Source of the DNA: Nitrososphaera sp.
GTDB lineage: Archaea > Thermoproteota > Nitrososphaeria > Nitrososphaerales > Nitrososphaeraceae
Length of the DNA stretch: 6,061 nucleotides
Assembly: GCA_025929855.1 (NCBI GenBank)
Contig: JAICPK010000060.1
Span: forward strand, 1-6,061
Reading direction: 5' to 3'
A model generated the notes under the pieces. The model made no database searches. It saw only the letters and a program-made list of their open reading frames with translations, and had not been told where the DNA came from. Positions 5,228 to 6,061 of the stretch are shown here, in pieces. The position numbers were made by a program, and so were the translations under genes. Within the stretch, counting starts at the first letter, position 1. Each line of letters begins with the position of its first letter.

Positions 5228-5244
5228 TATTTCTAATAGAAATA
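5228..5244. promoter_or_regulatory. Perfect 7-bp palindrome, candidate operator of the winged-helix gene
   Basis: TATTTCT (5228-5234) and AGAAATA (5238-5244) are exact reverse complements around AAT. The element starts about 10 bp upstream of the TATA box, the same relative position as the palindromes before the left-edge gene and rpl32e. It is in AT-rich sequence, so chance weighs more here. Autoregulation by the winged-helix protein is the simplest reading. Confidence 0.45.
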
Positions 5245-5303
5245 TATAATAAAGTAATATATTATTTAATTGTTCCCAACCAATTGTAACATATTAATCC
5301 TGA

Positions 5304-5624
5304 TTACGCAAGCGAGGGAGGAGGAGCTTTGGTGAATAGCGACGCCAGTTGCTTATAATGAGCAATAAATTTTTTACCGAGATCAGTCGTCTTGTAGATA
5401 TACCGTTTTGAATTTGGTCGCTCCTGTATCATCTCGAGCATTCCACTCTCGAGTAGGAATTCAAGATACTGGTTTATCTGCTTGGAGTTCAGATTACACC
5501 GATACATCACATGCGTCTTCCGTGCCCCATTCTCACACATTAGCAATATGAATTCTATAATCTCCAGCCATCCTCTGTTACTCCAGCCCGCAGCATTTAA
5601 TGGCAACTTAGTACAGAAAATCAA
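5304..5624 (-). CDS. Second winged helix-turn-helix protein, paralogue of its neighbour
   Basis: This is a probable transcription regulator of up to 106 residues. The fold runs from RGWLEIIEFILLMC (17-30) through the helix-turn-helix RKTHVMYRCNLNSKQINQYLEFLLESGML (35-63) and a wing EMIQERPNSKRYIYKTTDLG (64-83) to a C-terminal helix (84-97) and a proline-rich tail, APPPSLA. Compared with the neighbour at 4886-5182 it has a longer wing and an N-terminal extension. The longest frame starts at TTG 5624, but the TATA-like TTTAACAT (about 5640-5647) is too close. The in-frame TTG at 5606 (residue 7) is about 37 nt from it and may be the true start. A palindrome overlies this region. The gene is separated from its paralogue by 121 bp of AT-rich spacer, so it is probably transcribed independently. 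Confidence 0.78.
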   Translation of the reverse strand: MIFCTKLPLNAAGWSNRGWLEIIEFILLMCENGARKTHVMYRCNLNSKQINQYLEFLLESGMLEMIQERPNSKRYIYKTTDLGKKFIAHYKQLASLFTKAPPPSLA

Positions 5625-5638
5625 ATCCTATTGGATTT
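5623..5638. promoter_or_regulatory. Palindrome over the start region of the second winged-helix gene
   Basis: AAATCC (5623-5628) and GGATTT (5633-5638) are exact reverse complements around TATT. The arms resemble the ATCC/GGAT halves of the two sites at 3077 and 3377, but the spacing is tighter. It covers the predicted transcription start, where a bound protein would repress. An autoregulatory operator is plausible. Confidence 0.45.
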
Positions 5639-5646
5639 AATGTTAA

Positions 5647-5772
5647 ACATACTTTCTCACCCAACAAGAAGCTAGAAGATTCCTAGGTGAGCTTCGCGGT
5701 TACGTAATAGCAATCTCTCAAATATTGTCATCCTTGATCGAACGCTTGAGTCATTCGAATTTGTTACGCTAA
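5647..5772 (+). pseudogene. Truncated or frameshifted helical small frame, about 41 codons
   Basis: From after a TAA at 5644 to a TAA at 5770 the plus strand encodes a highly protein-like helical peptide, including TQQEARRFLGELRGYVIAIS and then QILSSLIERLSHSNLLR. No ATG, GTG or TTG stands near its beginning. An ATG at 5640 lies in another frame (MLNIL) and would join it if one base were gained or lost around ACTTTCTC (5651-5658). It may therefore be a recently frameshifted small gene, the tail of a lost longer gene, or chance. I do not recognise a family. It is divergent from the second winged-helix gene, with the palindrome 5623-5638 between them. Confidence 0.28.
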
Positions 5773-5780
5773 AAGCCCCA

Positions 5781-5786
5781 TATATA
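5781..5786 (+). promoter_or_regulatory. TATA-like box TATATA
   Basis: TATATA in CCATATATAGC is centred about 28 nt before a TTG at 5812 that opens a 72-codon frame. The spacing is right for leaderless transcription, but the gene downstream is doubtful, so the box could instead drive a non-coding RNA or be chance. Confidence 0.3.
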
Positions 5787-5811
5787 GCTGAGACCAAGAA
5801 ATACTTCCGTA

Positions 5812-6030
5812 TTGATTCAAAAAACAACTAATTGCTGGTTTATTTATTGTGACCATGAACCTTTACAAAACATATCTCAACATGTAATACATTTAACTGC
5901 CATCCTATTACAGCATATATTACGTTGCAGCTTGCCGAGTCCGCAAAAAATGCTGACGCTTCCGAATTTATGTACCGAGTTAGGCAAGCAAAATACATTC
6001 TGCAGGCAGGAAGGCGAAATAAAAGCATAG
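5812..6030 (+). CDS. Doubtful small hypothetical frame, 72 residues
   Basis: It starts with TTG and ends with TAG at 6028-6030. The peptide begins MIQKTTNCWFIYCDHEPLQN and is rich in Gln, His and Cys, with no recognised domain. Its only support is the TATATA box at the right distance. Two other frames are also open across much of the same stretch: a second plus frame from 5859 to the window end, with the helical segment QLAESAKNADASEFMYRVRQ, and a minus frame 5840-6028. At most one can be real. Confidence 0.2.
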   Translation: MIQKTTNCWFIYCDHEPLQNISQHVIHLTAILLQHILRCSLPSPQKMLTLPNLCTELGKQNTFCRQEGEIKA

Positions 6031-6043
6031 CTGGGGGGCGGGT

Positions 6044-6061
6044 ATGTGGCGGCCTGCTGGA
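6044..6061 (+). CDS. Possible gene start cut by the right window edge
   Basis: ATG at 6044 opens a frame (MWRPAG) to the edge. AAATAAAA at 6017-6024 is centred about 24 nt upstream, near the expected TATA distance, and a G-rich GGGGGGCGGG run (6033-6042) precedes the ATG. The sequence turns GC-rich here, as coding regions do. Only six codons are visible. Confidence 0.22.

Noticed and set aside
5656..5695. Alternative inverted repeats CTCACC/GGTGAG and GAAGCT/AGCTTC
   Set aside because: The arms are only 6 bp with long spacers, expected by chance, and they fall inside the candidate helical frame.
5840..6028. Minus-strand 62-codon frame overlapping the right-hand hypothetical frames
   Set aside because: It has no visible promoter or family resemblance. 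Three frames are open here at once, which suggests chance.

Overview
The window looks like a chromosomal segment from an ammonia-oxidiser-type archaeon, a Nitrososphaerota (Thaumarchaeota) lineage. The evidence is the archaeal/eukaryotic ribosomal proteins L32e and L19e, an archaeal GEK1-type D-aminoacyl-tRNA deacylase, a GvpD/KaiC-like RecA-fold ATPase, two short archaeal winged-helix proteins, TATA boxes about 30 nt before start codons, and frequent TTG/GTG starts. The lineage call rests on overall resemblance and was not checked by a search.

Layout. (1) Positions 1-62 hold the 5' end of a minus-strand gene running off the left edge, with a TATA box and a perfect 10-bp inverted repeat just upstream. 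(2) Positions 63-892 form a long AT-rich gap with no convincing gene, only weak short frames and a TGATCAT-CC-ATGATCA palindrome. (3) dtdA (893-1726) and a compact ogt-type alkyltransferase (1723-2148) are a plus-strand translationally coupled pair. (4) The minus-strand pair rpl32e-rpl19e converges on ogt, and the two coding regions overlap by 58 bp at their 3' ends. (5) The 2962-3457 gap is rich in inverted repeats. Two near-identical ATCCTTAnnAGGAT sites lie exactly 300 bp apart, and a 42-codon minus-strand frame may be a real small gene. (6) A 475-residue ATPase (3458-4885) is one intact RecA/KaiC-like domain followed by a degenerate second one. (7) Two paralogous minus-strand winged-helix genes follow. 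The first abuts the ATPase stop with no gap. (8) 5625-6061 has no secure gene. It holds a truncated-looking helical frame, a weak 72-codon frame with a TATA box, and a possible gene start at the right edge.

Function. dtdA and ogt form a quality-control pair: removal of D-amino acids from mischarged tRNA and direct repair of alkylated guanine. The ribosomal pair is housekeeping. The ATPase and the winged-helix proteins look regulatory. The most striking non-coding pattern is recurrent: perfect or near-perfect palindromes placed immediately upstream of, or over, the promoters of the minus-strand genes and the ATPase. These are good candidate operators, possibly for the local winged-helix proteins. 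No mobile element, CRISPR array, rRNA or tRNA was recognised.
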